DNA of 64,000 bases from Sulfurivermis fontis (GCF_004001245.1 NZ_AP018724.1:1852501-1916500), one strand, 5' to 3'; counted from the stretch's first letter, positions 15,845 to 29,051 are shown. Translations and numbers: made by a program. Notes: generated from the letters alone by a model not told the origin.

Positions 15845-17500
15845 ATGAACCTGCTGCAGAACTTCACCATCAAGACCCGCCTGGTCACCTTGGTCACCCT
15901 CGCCACCGTGCTGATGATCGCCATCGGCCTGATGGGTCTGACCGGCATGCGCCACGCCAATGGATCATTGAACACGGTTTATAACGACCGTCTGGTGCCC
16001 ACCGGCCAAATCAGCCGCATTCTGGAAATGATGCAGGACAACCGCACCCAGCTGCTGCTGTCCCTGCAGCACGACCCGGCCAGCGAGTTCTCCAAAATGC
16101 ATGATCACCCCATCGACATGCATCTGAAGGTCGCCGAGGACAACATCGAGAAGATTTCCTCCCTGTGGCAGGCCTTCATGGCCAGCTACATGACCGAGGA
16201 GGAGAAGAAGCTGGCCGAAGACTTCGCCATCAAGCGCGGCGTGTTCGTCAACGAGGGCCTGAAACCCGTCATCACCCTGCTCAAGGCCGGCCGTTACCAC
16301 GACGCCAACGAAACACTGCTCAAGCGCGTCAACCCCACCTTCTACACCGCCACCGGCGCTGCTGAAAAACTGCTGCAACTGCAACTCGACGTCGCCAAGG
16401 CCGAATACGATAAGGCGGAGGCGGAATATACTCTGATCCGCAACGCCTCCCTCACCCTGATCGTGGTCGCCATCGGCCTCAGCACCCTGCTGGCCTGGGC
16501 CACCATCGGCGGCATCGGCCGTGCCGTGGCGGAGCTGGAGCGTGCCAGCGGCCAGATGGCCGAAGGCGACCTGACCACCCGTGCCAATTATAAGGCCCAG
16601 GATGAACTGGGCCGCGTCGCCACCGCCTTCAACCGCATGGGTGAACGCTTCCACAGCATGGTGCAGCAACTCTCCGGCGCCACCGGCCAATTGGCGGCGG
16701 CAGCGGAAGAGACCTCCGCCATCACCGAGCAGACCAGCAGCGGCATCCGCCAGCAGCAGTCGGAGACCGAGCAGGTCGCCACTGCCATGAACGAAATGAC
16801 GGCGACGGTACAGGAGGTGGCGCACAGCGCTGCCAGCGCCGCCGAGGCCGCCCACAAGGCCGACGACGAAGCGTTGGCCGGCAAACAGGTGGTCACGCGC
16901 ACCATCGATGTCATCGACTCCCTGGCCAGCGAAGTGGAAAAGGCCGCCGGCGTGATCCATCAGCTGGAACAGGACAGCGAACAGATCGGCACCGTGCTGG
17001 ACGTGATTCGCGGCATCGCCGAACAAACCAACCTGCTGGCACTGAACGCCGCCATCGAGGCCGCCCGCGCCGGCGAACAGGGCCGCGGCTTCGCCGTGGT
17101 GGCCGACGAGGTGCGCACCCTGGCCTCGCGCACCCAGCAGTCCACCGCCGAGATACAGGGCATGATCGAAAAACTGCAGACCGGCGCCGCCAATGCAGTG
17201 AAGGTCATGGAGGCCAGCCGTGCCCAGGCGCAGGCCGGTGTGGAGCAGGTGGCCCAAGCCGGCGCCTCGCTGGACTCCATCACCCGCGCCGTCGGCACCA
17301 TCAACGACCTCAATGCACAGATCGCCTCCGCCGCCGAGGAACAGAGCTCCGTGGCCGAGGAAATCAACCGCAATATCGTCAACATCAGCCAGGTGGCCGA
17401 ACAGACCAGCCAGGGGGCACAACAGACCGCTGCTGCCAGCGAGGAACTGGCGCGCCTGGCCGAACAACTGCAAGGCCTGGTCGGTCAGTTCCGTATCTGA
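15845..17500 (+). CDS. Methyl-accepting chemotaxis protein
   Basis: A 551-residue transmembrane chemoreceptor. It has TM1 at about residues 13-35, a periplasmic four-helix-bundle-like ligand domain (36-190), TM2 at about 192-213, HAMP (214-268) and the cytoplasmic signalling domain with the conserved hairpin tip [20 protein letters not shown]. The ligand is not evident. AAGGTGATAT precedes the ATG. A FliA-type promoter lies upstream and a strong terminator downstream, so it is a single-gene unit between two MITE copies. Confidence 0.93.
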   Translation: MNLLQNFTIKTRLVTLVTLATVLMIAIGLMGLTGMRHANGSLNTVYNDRLVPTGQISRILEMMQDNRTQLLLSLQHDPASEFSKMHDHPIDMHLKVAEDNIEKISSLWQAFMASYMTEEEKKLAEDFAIKRGVFVNEGLKPVITLLKAGRYHDANETLLKRVNPTFYTATGAAEKLLQLQLDVAKAEYDKAEAEYTLIRNASLTLIVVAIGLSTLLAWATIGGIGRAVAELERASGQMAEGDLTTRANYKAQDELGRVATAFNRMGERFHSMVQQLSGATGQLAAAAEETSAITEQTSSGIRQQQSETEQVATAMNEMTATVQEVAHSAASAAEAAHKADDEALAGKQVVTRTIDVIDSLASEVEKAAGVIHQLEQDSEQIGTVLDVIRGIAEQTNLLALNAAIEAARAGEQGRGFAVVADEVRTLASRTQQSTAEIQGMIEKLQTGAANAVKVMEASRAQAQAGVEQVAQAGASLDSITRAVGTINDLNAQIASAAEEQSSVAEEINRNIVNISQVAEQTSQGAQQTAAASEELARLAEQLQGLVGQFRI

Positions 17501-17520
17501 CACTTCTTTACCGAAAAATA

Positions 17521-17550
17521 AAACGCCGCCTGATCAGGCGGCGTTTTTTT
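17521..17550 (+). terminator. Rho-independent terminator of the chemoreceptor gene
   Basis: A perfect 26-base palindrome (AAACGCCGCCTGA and its complement) is followed by a run of seven T, 20 bases after the stop codon. Confidence 0.92.
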
Positions 17551-17567
17551 GTGACAGGCAGAATTAA

Positions 17568-17774
17568 GGAAGCTCTGAATAAGTTCAGAGCTTCCGCGGC
17601 ACAGGGATGTGCCGCCATTTTTCAACGACGATAAGTCCAGTTGAAAAATGAAGCCAAGCGAAAATCACACTTTCCGCTTGGCGTGGTTTTGTCCACGGAT
17701 GGACTTATGTCGCGCAGCCCAGGGAGGGGCGGGAGCGACCTGAGAAGTCCAGGATGGACTTATTCAGACCTTCC
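17568..17774 (-). mobile_element. MITE copy 3 (long form, inverted, 207 bp)
   Basis: It has the same terminal repeats in reverse orientation, with a perfect TTAA duplication (17564-17567 and 17775-17778). It contains the extra segment of about 54 bases, with a second AAGTCCATCC module, that is shared with copy 5. Its right-hand TTAA duplication includes the stop codon of the convergent response regulator gene. Confidence 0.92.
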
Positions 17775-18284
17775 TTAATTTCCCCTTTCCTCCCAGTCTT
17801 TCGGCAAGACATCGGGATACTGCTGCGCCACCTGCTGCAACAGCGAGGTACGGGCATCCAGCAGATGCCGCAACTGCTCCAGCTCTATGCGCAACTCAGC
17901 CACCTCGCGCTGCAAGGCCCCTTGGGCGAGCCCTTCCTCAACGGCCTGCAACAGCACCATGTTATCCACCGGCTTTTCTATGAAGCGGTGCAACTGTGCC
18001 TGGTTGATGGCCGAACGGAACAGTTCGCCGTCGGCGTAGCCACTGACGATGATGCGGTAGGCCTGAGGCTGCAACTGGCGGAAGGCCTGCAGAAAGCGCG
18101 CGCCGTCCATCTCCGGCATGCGGTAGTCGGCGATCACGATGTCGAACAGCGTCTCCCGGGCACGGGCCAGCGCCGCTGCGGGGGTCTCGAAACGCTCGAT
18201 CTCGTGCTCGCCCTGCATGCGCAGCACGCGCATCATCGCACTGAGGTTGTGCGGTTCATCGTCCACCAGCATGATGCGCGCCAT
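17775..18284 (-). CDS. Single-domain response regulator with C-terminal helix
   Basis: A 169-residue protein with an N-terminal receiver domain (residues 1-120). The acidic pair DD is at residues 8-9, the phospho-acceptor Asp53 lies in IADYRMPEMDG and the conserved Lys in IEKPVDN. The remainder (LQREVAELRIELEQLRHLLD, then a Gln-rich tail) is probably a coiled coil and no DNA-binding output is seen. The stop codon TAA lies inside the target duplication of MITE copy 3, so the original C-terminus may have differed. Confidence 0.85.
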   Translation of the reverse strand: MARIMLVDDEPHNLSAMMRVLRMQGEHEIERFETPAAALARARETLFDIVIADYRMPEMDGARFLQAFRQLQPQAYRIIVSGYADGELFRSAINQAQLHRFIEKPVDNMVLLQAVEEGLAQGALQREVAELRIELEQLRHLLDARTSLLQQVAQQYPDVLPKDWEERGN

Positions 18285-18327
18285 GACTCAACTCCCTGCC
18301 AGATATCTGCGCACTACCCTACCCGAC

Positions 18328-18356
18328 CCGGCCCTGCCCCCGCAAGGCAGGGCCGG
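18328..18356 (-). terminator. GC-rich hairpin after htpG
   Basis: Eleven-base arms CCGGCCCTGCC and GGCAGGGCCGG lie 9 bases beyond the htpG stop codon. No T-run follows on the minus strand, so it may be a weak or factor-dependent terminator. Confidence 0.5.
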
Positions 18357-18364
18357 AGTACAGC

Positions 18365-20263
<1,899 letters not shown>

Positions 20264-20307
20264 GGTCCAACTCCCGACAAATTAGAGGGTTAACGATACA
20301 GCAACGG

Positions 20308-20337
20308 AAAGTGGGGATATTATGGTGAGGTTTCAAG
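20308..20337 (-). promoter_or_regulatory. Sigma-32 (heat-shock) promoter of htpG
   Basis: On the minus strand CTTGAAA is followed after 14 bases by CCCCACTTT, very near the RpoH consensus CTTGAAA-N14-CCCCATNT. The position upstream of htpG is right. Confidence 0.8.
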
Positions 20338-20370
20338 CCTGACACCGACCGCCACCGTATGGTTGAATGA

Positions 20371-22026
<1,656 letters not shown>

Positions 22027-22053
22027 TCCCACGACGCCGGCGGGCGATACAAA

Positions 22054-22083
22054 TGAAAAAGGCGGGTAACCCCGCCTTTTTCA
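22054..22083. terminator. Bidirectional terminator between pgm and ppdK
   Basis: AAAAAGGCGGG and CCCGCCTTTTT arms with a 4-base loop have A/T runs on both sides, fitting termination from both convergent genes. Confidence 0.88.
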
Positions 22084-22104
22084 TTTCTGATGTCTACGAC
22101 ACCA

Positions 22105-24876
22105 CTACCACTGGTAGTCCGCCTCTTTCAGCTTCGCATGCGCCGCCGCCAGGCGCGCCACCGGGACGCGCGGCGAGGAGCAGGAAATATAGTCGAGACC
22201 GACGTGGTGGCAGAAGCGGATGGTCTCCGGGTGGCCGCCCTGCTCGCCGCAGATGCCCACCTTGAGGTCGGGCCGACCCTTGCGGCCCCAGTCCACGGCA
22301 ATCCAGATCAGGCGGCCGACACCCTTCACATCCAGCACCTCGAAGGGATTGTGATCGAGGATTTTCTTCTCCGCATACATGGGCAGGAACTTGTTTTCGG
22401 CGTCCTCGCGCGAGAAGGAGAAGGTGGCCTGGGTCAAATCATTGGTGCCGAAGGAGAAGAACTCCGCCGCCTCGGCCATGTGGCCGGCGCGCAGACAGGC
22501 GCGCACCACTTCCATCATGGTGCCGAACTTGAGCGGCACGCTGACGCCGTACTGCTTCTCCACCTGTGGCTTGATCTCGTCCAGATAGCCCTTGACGATC
22601 TCCAGTTCGCGCTTGGTGCAGACGTTGGGCACCATCACCTCCGGGTGCACATCGATGCCTTCCTTGATGCATTCCGCCGCCGCCTCGCACAGGGCGCGCA
22701 GCTGCATCTTGTAGATCTCGGGATAGGTGATGCCGAGACGCACGCCGCGGTGGCCCAGCATCGGGTTGACCTCCTGCAGCACACGCACCTTGGCCAGCAT
22801 GGTTTCGGTGCGGGCAATGGCCTCCTCCACCAGCGAGCTGTCGCCCAGCACGCCTAAACTACCCTCCATGCCGACGGATTTTTCCGGATGCAGCACGCGC
22901 AGGGTAGACACCAGTGACTCGACACCTTGCACCGAACTGCGCAACTGACGCAGATGGGTCAGTTCGTCGAGCAGGCGCTGCTCGGTGGGCAGGAACTCGT
23001 GAATCGGCGGATCGAGCAGGCGCACGGTCATCGGCAGCGGCGCCATCACGCTGAGCATCTCCTTGAAGTCGCCGCGCTGCATGGGCAGCAGTTTGTCCAG
23101 CGCCTTCTGCCGCGCCTCGGTATCCTCGGCCAGGATCATCTCCACCACGATGGGCAGGCGCTCCTGGGCATTGAACATGCGCTCGGTGCGGCACAGGCCG
23201 ATACCCATGGCGCCGAACTTCAGCGCGCGGCGCGCATCGTTGGGGGTGTCGGCGTTGGCCATCACCTGCAGCTTCGCCACCTCGTCGGCCCAGCCCAGCA
23301 GCGTCGCCAGCTCCTCGCTGAACTCCGGTTCCACGGTCGGCACCTTGCCCAGATACACCGCGCCGCTGCCACCGTCGATGGTGAGCACATCGCCTTCGTG
23401 CAACACGTGCTCGCCCACCACCGCGGTGCGCGCCCGGCTGTCCACCTTGATGCCCTCGGCACCCACCACGCAGGGCTTGCCCATGCCGCGCGCCACCACC
23501 GCCGCGTGCGAGGTCTTGCCGCCGCGCGAGGTGAGCACACCCTGGGCGGCGAAGAAACCGTGAATGTCTTCCGGTTTGGTCTCCTCACGCACCAGAATCA
23601 CCTTTTCGCCCAGCTTGCCACGCCGCTCGGCAGTATCGGCGTCGAACACCACATGGCCGCTGGAGGCGCCGGGCGAGGCGCCGATGCCCACGGTAATGGC
23701 CTCGCGCTTGTAGCTCGGATCGAGGCGCGGGAACAGCAACTGCTCCAGCAGGGTCGGCTGAATGCGCAGCAGGGCCTGATTACGATCGATGAGGCCTTCC
23801 TTGACCATCTCCACCGAGGTGCGCACCATGGCCTGCGCGTTCATCTTGCCGTTGCGCGTCTGCAGGCAGTACAGCACCCCCTTTTCGATGGTGAACTCGA
23901 AGTCCTGGACTTCGTGATAGTGCGCCTCCAGCTTGTTGCGCAGCTCCACCAACTGACGGAACATCTCCGGCATTTCCTTTTCCAGCTCGAGGATCGGCTT
24001 AGGCGTGCGGATACCGGCCACCACGTCCTCACCCTGGGCATTGACCAGGTATTCGCCGAACAGGACATTCTCGCCGGTACCCGGGTTGCGGGTGAAGCCG
24101 ACGCCGGTGGCGGAATCGTCGCCCAGATTGCCGAACACCATGGTCACCACGTTCACCGCGGTGCCATTGGCCATCTGCGGCGTGATGTGGAACTCGCGGC
24201 GGTAATCCACCGCGCGCTTGCCCATCCAGGAGTTGAACACCGCCTTGATGGCCAGCTCCAATTGCTCCATCGGATCGGTAGGGAACGGCTTGCCGGTCTG
24301 CTGCTGCACCACTTGCAGGAAACGTTCGCTGATCTCCTTGAGGTCGGCGGCCTTGAGACCGACATCCACCGCCACACCGGCGCGTTGCTTCACCGCCTCG
24401 AAGTGTTCGTCGAAGTGCTCGTCGGCCACGCCCAGCGCCACCTTGCCGAACAGTTGGATGAAACGGCGGTAGGAGTCGTAGCCGAAACGTTCGTTGTTGC
24501 TCTGCTTGATGAGACCGGAGAGGGTCTGCGCATTCAGGCCGAGGTTGAGGATGGTATCCATCATGCCGGGCATGGACATGGCCGAACCGGAGCGCACCGA
24601 TACCAGCAATGGATTGTCGGCACCGCCGAAGGTCTTGCCGGTGGCCTTTTCCAGCGCCGCAATCTGGTCGCGCACCTGTTCCATCAGGCCGGCGGGCAGT
24701 TCGCGCTTGGGATCGGCCAGGTAGGTGAGGCAGGCCTCGGTGCTGATCACGAAGCCGGGTGGCACGTTGAGACCGATCTGGGTCATCTCGCACAGATTGG
24801 CTCCCTTGCCACCGAGCAGATGCTTGTTCTTGCCGTCGCCCTCGCTGAAGGCGTACACGTATTTCTGCGATCCCAT
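22105..24876 (-). CDS. ppdK: Pyruvate, phosphate dikinase
   Basis: Reversibly converts pyruvate, ATP and phosphate to phosphoenolpyruvate, AMP and pyrophosphate. This 923-residue protein has the ATP-grasp N-terminal domain starting at KYVYAFSEGDGKNKHLLGGKG, the central phosphohistidine domain with GGKTSHAAVVARGMGKPC, and the C-terminal PEP/pyruvate TIM barrel ending in GICGEQGGHPETIRF. The start at 24876 has GAGG 7 bases upstream; a longer frame adds 23 residues without similarity. Confidence 0.96.
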   Translation of the reverse strand: MGSQKYVYAFSEGDGKNKHLLGGKGANLCEMTQIGLNVPPGFVISTEACLTYLADPKRELPAGLMEQVRDQIAALEKATGKTFGGADNPLLVSVRSGSAMSMPGMMDTILNLGLNAQTLSGLIKQSNNERFGYDSYRRFIQLFGKVALGVADEHFDEHFEAVKQRAGVAVDVGLKAADLKEISERFLQVVQQQTGKPFPTDPMEQLELAIKAVFNSWMGKRAVDYRREFHITPQMANGTAVNVVTMVFGNLGDDSATGVGFTRNPGTGENVLFGEYLVNAQGEDVVAGIRTPKPILELEKEMPEMFRQLVELRNKLEAHYHEVQDFEFTIEKGVLYCLQTRNGKMNAQAMVRTSVEMVKEGLIDRNQALLRIQPTLLEQLLFPRLDPSYKREAITVGIGASPGASSGHVVFDADTAERRGKLGEKVILVREETKPEDIHGFFAAQGVLTSRGGKTSHAAVVARGMGKPCVVGAEGIKVDSRARTAVVGEHVLHEGDVLTIDGGSGAVYLGKVPTVEPEFSEELATLLGWADEVAKLQVMANADTPNDARRALKFGAMGIGLCRTERMFNAQERLPIVVEMILAEDTEARQKALDKLLPMQRGDFKEMLSVMAPLPMTVRLLDPPIHEFLPTEQRLLDELTHLRQLRSSVQGVESLVSTLRVLHPEKSVGMEGSLGVLGDSSLVEEAIARTETMLAKVRVLQEVNPMLGHRGVRLGITYPEIYKMQLRALCEAAAECIKEGIDVHPEVMVPNVCTKRELEIVKGYLDEIKPQVEKQYGVSVPLKFGTMMEVVRACLRAGHMAEAAEFFSFGTNDLTQATFSFSREDAENKFLPMYAEKKILDHNPFEVLDVKGVGRLIWIAVDWGRKGRPDLKVGICGEQGGHPETIRFCHHVGLDYISCSSPRVPVARLAAAHAKLKEADYQW

Positions 24877-24987
24877 AATCGACCTCGTTTGGTAGTTGTT
24901 ATCGACCGTCCTGGTGGTCAGGCGCTGGAAATAAGGTAGCCCCATTGCCAGTGGGCGGCAATGGGGATCAGAGAGGCCAGAGGGAAC

Positions 24988-26355
24988 TCAGTGCGCGGCG
25001 CGCGCCTGCATGGCATCGTATTCGGCCTGGAAGAAAAATTCCTTCTCGCCCAAGGCCGGACGCAGGTCATCGAGCCAGGTCGCCGCGGCGTCGAACTGGG
25101 CAAAGAACGGCCGCTGCACCCAGTCGGGATTGCGCCCCTGAATGAAACGCAGCACGAACACCTTTTCGCCCCCCACCTCGGCAACACCCTGTACCTCCAC
25201 CTTGCCGGGGCCGGCACTCATGGATGGCCCTCGCGCCGTGCGCGCCACGCCGGAGACCTGCTGGATAGCGTCCCGGTAGATCTCCCAGGCGCGTACCAGG
25301 GGAACCTCGAAATAACGCCGTGCGCCGGTATCGCGCTCGACGAACATGTAATAGGGCACGATGCCGAGGCGCACCTGGGTCTGCCACAGCGTGGCCCACA
25401 CATCGGCATCATCGTTGATGTGGGCGATCAGCGGCGACTGGCTGCGGATCACCGCGCCGGTCTCGCGCAGGCGGCGCACCGCCTCGCGGGCGATGGGCGT
25501 ATCCAGTTCGCGCCAGTGGTTGTAGTGCGCCATGACCGCCACCTGCTTGCCCTTGCGCACCAGCCACTCCAGCAGGCGCAGCAGATCGTCGGCATCCTCG
25601 TCGAGCACGAAACGCTGCGGCCAGAACGACAGCGCCTTGGTGCCGAGGCGCAGGGTCTGCACATGATCGAATTCCGGCTGCAGCAGCGGCTCCAGATAGC
25701 TGGCCAGATGTTTGGTCTTCATCACCATCGGGTCGCCGCCGGTCACCAGCAGATCGGTGACCTCAGTGTGCTGCCGGAGGTAACGGTGCAGCAGCGTGGC
25801 CTCGTGGGAGGCGATACGCAGTTCCTTGTCGCCGATGAACTGTGCCCAACGGAAGCAGAAGGTGCAGTAGCTGTGGCAGGTCTGTCCCTGGCTGGGGAAG
25901 AACAGCACCGTCTCGCGGTACTTGTGCTGCATCCCCTCCAGCCGCTTGTCGTCCAGGCGCGGCACGTTGAGCAGACGCTGCCCGGCGGGATGGGGATTGA
26001 GCTTGTGGCGGATCGCCTGCGCCGCAGCACGGATCTGCACCGGGTCGCCCCCGGCATCGAGCAACCCGGCAATGTGCGCAAAGTCCTCCGGCGCCAGCAT
26101 GCCCTGTTGCGGGAAGGTGAGCTGGAAGATGGGGTCGTTGGGGATGTCGTCCCAATCGATCAGTTCGTCGACCACATAACGGTTGACGCGGAACGGTAGC
26201 ACCTGGGCCACCGCATGCATGCTGCGGCGCAGCTCCGCCGGCAGGCGTGCCACCTGCGGGATCTGCTCCAGCTGGCGCTCGGTGTAGACCTGAAACTGTT
26301 CTACCCCGGTCAGGGGCCGAGCCGTGCGCGCCCCGAGATTTCTGACTTGGCTCAT
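24988..26355 (-). CDS. KamA-family radical SAM protein (lysine 2,3-aminomutase-like)
   Basis: A 455-residue radical SAM enzyme with the cluster motif C160-x3-C164-x2-C167 (CHSYCTFCFRW). It has the LLVTGGDPMVMKTKHL segment typical of the KamA family. Lysine 2,3-aminomutases use SAM, a 4Fe-4S cluster and PLP to move an amino group. The PLP-binding loop, usually PGGGGK, appears here as SAGPGK, so the substrate may not be lysine. The start ATG at 26355 has AGGT upstream. It follows ppdK on the same strand, but a co-metabolic link is not obvious. Confidence 0.8.
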   Translation of the reverse strand: MSQVRNLGARTARPLTGVEQFQVYTERQLEQIPQVARLPAELRRSMHAVAQVLPFRVNRYVVDELIDWDDIPNDPIFQLTFPQQGMLAPEDFAHIAGLLDAGGDPVQIRAAAQAIRHKLNPHPAGQRLLNVPRLDDKRLEGMQHKYRETVLFFPSQGQTCHSYCTFCFRWAQFIGDKELRIASHEATLLHRYLRQHTEVTDLLVTGGDPMVMKTKHLASYLEPLLQPEFDHVQTLRLGTKALSFWPQRFVLDEDADDLLRLLEWLVRKGKQVAVMAHYNHWRELDTPIAREAVRRLRETGAVIRSQSPLIAHINDDADVWATLWQTQVRLGIVPYYMFVERDTGARRYFEVPLVRAWEIYRDAIQQVSGVARTARGPSMSAGPGKVEVQGVAEVGGEKVFVLRFIQGRNPDWVQRPFFAQFDAAATWLDDLRPALGEKEFFFQAEYDAMQARAAH

Positions 26356-26732
26356 CTGCTTACCTCGTATCTGCCGACAACAACTGCCGATAGAGTTCGC
26401 ATAGGCAAACAGGAAGGAAACATCATCCCGGCAACCGGGCCGCCCGATACGGCGTTTCCTGCTTGCGATGTCCGAATGCACCGGACTTGGCGACCGGTAC
26501 GCGTATGAGGGTACTGCTGTTATGTGACAATCAATGTCTGCGGACGGTTCGAGAGGATTATGCTGTCCGCCACGCTGGCTAGTATAACGCAAGCGGCAGC
26601 AAGACCAAACCCAAACAAATATCAACGCAGTGGCGGCACATTTGCCACAAATATGCACACAGTTTCGCGCGTTACTTGAATTCGCGCCCCGCAACCCCAC
26701 ATCTCGCCCACCATCCCCAAAGCGAGTTCATC
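26356..26732. other. Divergent intergenic region, no gene seen
   Basis: This stretch of 377 bases lies between the divergent kamA-like and rhodanese genes. It must hold both promoters, but I see only weak candidates: TTGTCA paired with CATACG at 17 bases on the minus strand, and TATAAC at 26583 on the plus strand. It has lower GC than its surroundings. Confidence 0.5.
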
Positions 26733-27551
26733 ATGTCATCCGCTCCTCTGCCGCTGTTGCTCGAACCGGAAATGCTGGAACCCTTGCTGGGCGACCCGCG
26801 TCTGCTGCTGGTCGATCTGAGCCGGGCCGAGATTCATGCCCAATATCACATTCCCGGTGCTGTTCCCCTGGAATATGGACTGATCGTGCGCATGGCACCG
26901 CCGGTTGGGGGCCTGCTGCCGGACGAGGCACAGTTGAGCGAGATACTGTCGGCCATCGGCCTGACACCGGAACGCCATGTGGTGGCCTATGACGACGAGG
27001 GCGGCGGCAAGGCCTGCCGCCTGCTGTGGACCCTGGAGGCCATCGGCCATACCCGCTATTCGCTGCTCAACGGCGGCCTGCACGCCTGGGCCAACGAGGG
27101 CCATAAGCTGACACAGCAACCCAGCCCTGCCACACCGTCTTCCTATGACGCGCGCTATACCAATGGCGAGGTGGTGGCCGACGCCGCCTACATCCTTGCC
27201 CATCTGGGCGATGCGTCACACGCCCTGGTGGATGCCCGCACACCGCTGGAATACCGTGGGCTGCAACGCTATTCCGCGCGCGGCGGCCACATCCCCGGGG
27301 CGGTCAATTTCGAATGGACCGAGGCGATGGATCAGGGACGCAACCTGCGTCTGAAACCGGCGGCGGATCTGCGCCGGCAATTGGAGGCATTGGGCATCAC
27401 CCCGGACAAGACCGTGGTGGCCTATTGCCAGACCCACCACCGCTCCGCCCACACCTGGTTCATGCTCAAGTGGCTGGGTTATCGGGCCAGGGGCTATGCG
27501 GGCTCCTGGTCGGACTGGGGCAACCGGGAAGACACCCCTGTTGAAAACTAG
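26733..27551 (+). CDS. Tandem-domain rhodanese (thiosulfate/3-mercaptopyruvate sulfurtransferase)
   Basis: A 272-residue cytoplasmic protein with two rhodanese domains. The C-terminal domain carries the active cysteine C232 in the loop CQTHHRS. The N-terminal domain has Asp at the matching place (VVAYDDEGGG) and is inactive, as usual. It transfers sulfane sulfur to acceptors such as cyanide or thiols. The six-residue loop CQTHHRS does not match the classic CRKGVT or CGSGVT loops, so the donor cannot be assigned. MITE copy 4 begins directly after the stop codon. Confidence 0.88.
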   Translation: MSSAPLPLLLEPEMLEPLLGDPRLLLVDLSRAEIHAQYHIPGAVPLEYGLIVRMAPPVGGLLPDEAQLSEILSAIGLTPERHVVAYDDEGGGKACRLLWTLEAIGHTRYSLLNGGLHAWANEGHKLTQQPSPATPSSYDARYTNGEVVADAAYILAHLGDASHALVDARTPLEYRGLQRYSARGGHIPGAVNFEWTEAMDQGRNLRLKPAADLRRQLEALGITPDKTVVAYCQTHHRSAHTWFMLKWLGYRARGYAGSWSDWGNREDTPVEN

Positions 27552-27704
27552 GGAAGGTCTGAATAAGTCCATCCTGGACTTCTCAGACCACGCCAAGCGA
27601 AAAGTGTGATTTTCGCTTGGCTTCATTTTTCAACGACTTATCGTCGTTGAAAAATGGCGGCACATCCCTGTGCCGTGGAAGCTCTGAACTTATTCAGAGC
27701 TTCC
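27552..27704 (+). mobile_element. MITE copy 4 (short form, 153 bp)
   Basis: It is flanked by a perfect CTAG duplication (27548-27551 and 27705-27708). The TAG inside the left duplication is the stop codon of the rhodanese gene. The internal hairpins are as in copy 2, with a single C-to-T change in the third stem. Confidence 0.93.
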
Positions 27705-27822
27705 CTAGGTACCAGGGACGTGGCACGGGATACGGAAAAGGAGTGCGCTGCGCGTCCCATAGCCACCCGGCAGCGGGGAGTGTCATCCCTCGCTCCTCGT
27801 CCCTCGTACCCCGCACCTATTG

Positions 27823-28284
27823 TCACGCAGTGCGTATCACCCCGGTAACGATACCGAGGATCTGCACCTCGTCGTTGCGCAGGTAGATGGGCTGCATCTC
27901 GGGATTGGCCGGTTGCAGGCGGATGCCGTCGCGCTCCACATAAAACTTCTTCAGCGTCACCTGCTCGCCGTTGATCATCGCCACCACCGACTGGCCATTG
28001 GCGGCACTCTCGCGCTTTTCGATGATCACGATATCGCCGTCCTGGATGTTGTCGTCAATCATGGAATGGCCGCGCACGCGCAGGGCGTAGGTGTTCTTGC
28101 GCACCATGGTGGCGGGTACCGCCACCTGCTCCTGACTTTCATTCAACTCCACCGGACTGCCCGCCGTGATGTAACCGAGCAGGGGCACCTCCACCATCTC
28201 CACCGCCGCCAGCGCGACCGGCTCCAGCTCCGCATGCCACACCGGACGATTGTGTTTGGGGATCAACAGGCTAACATTGGACAC
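27823..28284 (-). CDS. LexA/UmuD-type S24 peptidase lacking a DNA-binding domain
   Basis: A 153-residue protein that is essentially the C-terminal half of LexA. It has a self-cleavage site Ala41-Gly42 in YITAGSP, the nucleophile Ser74 in RGHSMID and the general base Lys112 in VTLKKFY. There is no helix-turn-helix. UmuD has this layout, but no umuC follows. The start is a GTG with GGAGG 8 bases upstream. It may be a SOS-response accessory or a cleavable regulator; which one is not clear. Confidence 0.8.
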   Translation of the reverse strand: MSNVSLLIPKHNRPVWHAELEPVALAAVEMVEVPLLGYITAGSPVELNESQEQVAVPATMVRKNTYALRVRGHSMIDDNIQDGDIVIIEKRESAANGQSVVAMINGEQVTLKKFYVERDGIRLQPANPEMQPIYLRNDEVQILGIVTGVIRTA

Positions 28285-28303
28285 GACAGACTCCTCCCGT
28301 GGT

Positions 28304-28316
28304 TATTTATACAGTA
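28304..28316 (-). promoter_or_regulatory. Possible LexA half-site or AT-rich promoter element
   Basis: On the minus strand TACTGTATAAATA matches the left half of an SOS box (TACTGTATA), but the right half (expected ACAG) is not conserved. It sits about 20-30 bases before the LexA-like gene, where an operator or -10 region is expected. Confidence 0.3.
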
Positions 28317-28390
28317 AGGTACTTGTCCCGCCGCCGCAAGGCAAGCGGCCGATGACCCCGTGGCCGACAGATGCGATAATCGCGCCCGCC

Positions 28391-29041
28391 ATGGACCGAC
28401 CGCGTACCCCCCTGCTGCTTATCCTCGTCGTGGCGCTCAGCGCCGCGCTGTTCTGGCTATGGTCTGCGGACAACCTGCACCAGCCCAGCCGCACTGCGCC
28501 CCTGCCGCGGGAACTGCAGGGCATCGTGCAGCCGCAGTTGCGAGGCCTGCCCGAATTTCTCCTCCACGATTACGACGGCCAGCCCATCGGCCCGGCCTGG
28601 TTCCACGGCCAGTGGACCTTCGTCTTCTTCGGCTACACCCACTGCCCGGACATCTGCCCCACCACGCTGTACACCATGCAGCAAGTGCGCCGGCAACTGG
28701 AGCGCACCCCGGACCTGCTGGCCGATACCCGTTTCCTGTTCATCACCCTGGACCCGGCACGCGATACGCCAGAGATCCTCAAGGGTTACGTCCAGCACTT
28801 CGACCCCGGATTTCTCGCGGCCAGCACCGACCAGCCCACCCTGGATCGGCTGACCGCCGCAATGAATGTCGTCTACGCCATCGACCAGCGCCCCGGCCAG
28901 GACAACTACATCATCAATCACAGCGCCGCCATCCTGCTCATCGATGCTCAGGGGCGCTATCATGCGCGCTTCACGCCGCTACAGAACGCTGCCTTCATCG
29001 GCGACACTTACCGTACAATCCGCGACCTCCGCCACCGCTGA
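28391..29041 (+). CDS. Sco1/SenC-family copper chaperone
   Basis: A 216-residue membrane-anchored thioredoxin-fold protein. One N-terminal membrane helix (residues 8-25) is followed by a periplasmic domain. The copper ligands are C85 and C89 in HCPDICP, and a histidine at about 177 in IINHSAA. Sco proteins help assemble the CuA site of cytochrome c oxidase or act in redox stress. No oxidase genes are near. An in-frame ATG at 28352 is an alternative start; neither has a good ribosome site. Confidence 0.85.
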   Translation: MDRPRTPLLLILVVALSAALFWLWSADNLHQPSRTAPLPRELQGIVQPQLRGLPEFLLHDYDGQPIGPAWFHGQWTFVFFGYTHCPDICPTTLYTMQQVRRQLERTPDLLADTRFLFITLDPARDTPEILKGYVQHFDPGFLAASTDQPTLDRLTAAMNVVYAIDQRPGQDNYIINHSAAILLIDAQGRYHARFTPLQNAAFIGDTYRTIRDLRHR

Positions 29042-29051
29042 CGAGCCCCCC

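Noticed and set aside
22927-24939. A 670-codon frame opposite the pyruvate phosphate dikinase gene
   Set aside because: It is a high-GC shadow frame with a His/Gln-rich composition and no recognisable family; the gene on the other strand is certain.
27654-27848. Small open frames inside the MITE copies, such as one starting MAAHPC and recurring at 53560
   Set aside because: They run through the hairpins of the repeat and out into unrelated flanking sequence, have no ribosome site and differ in each copy.
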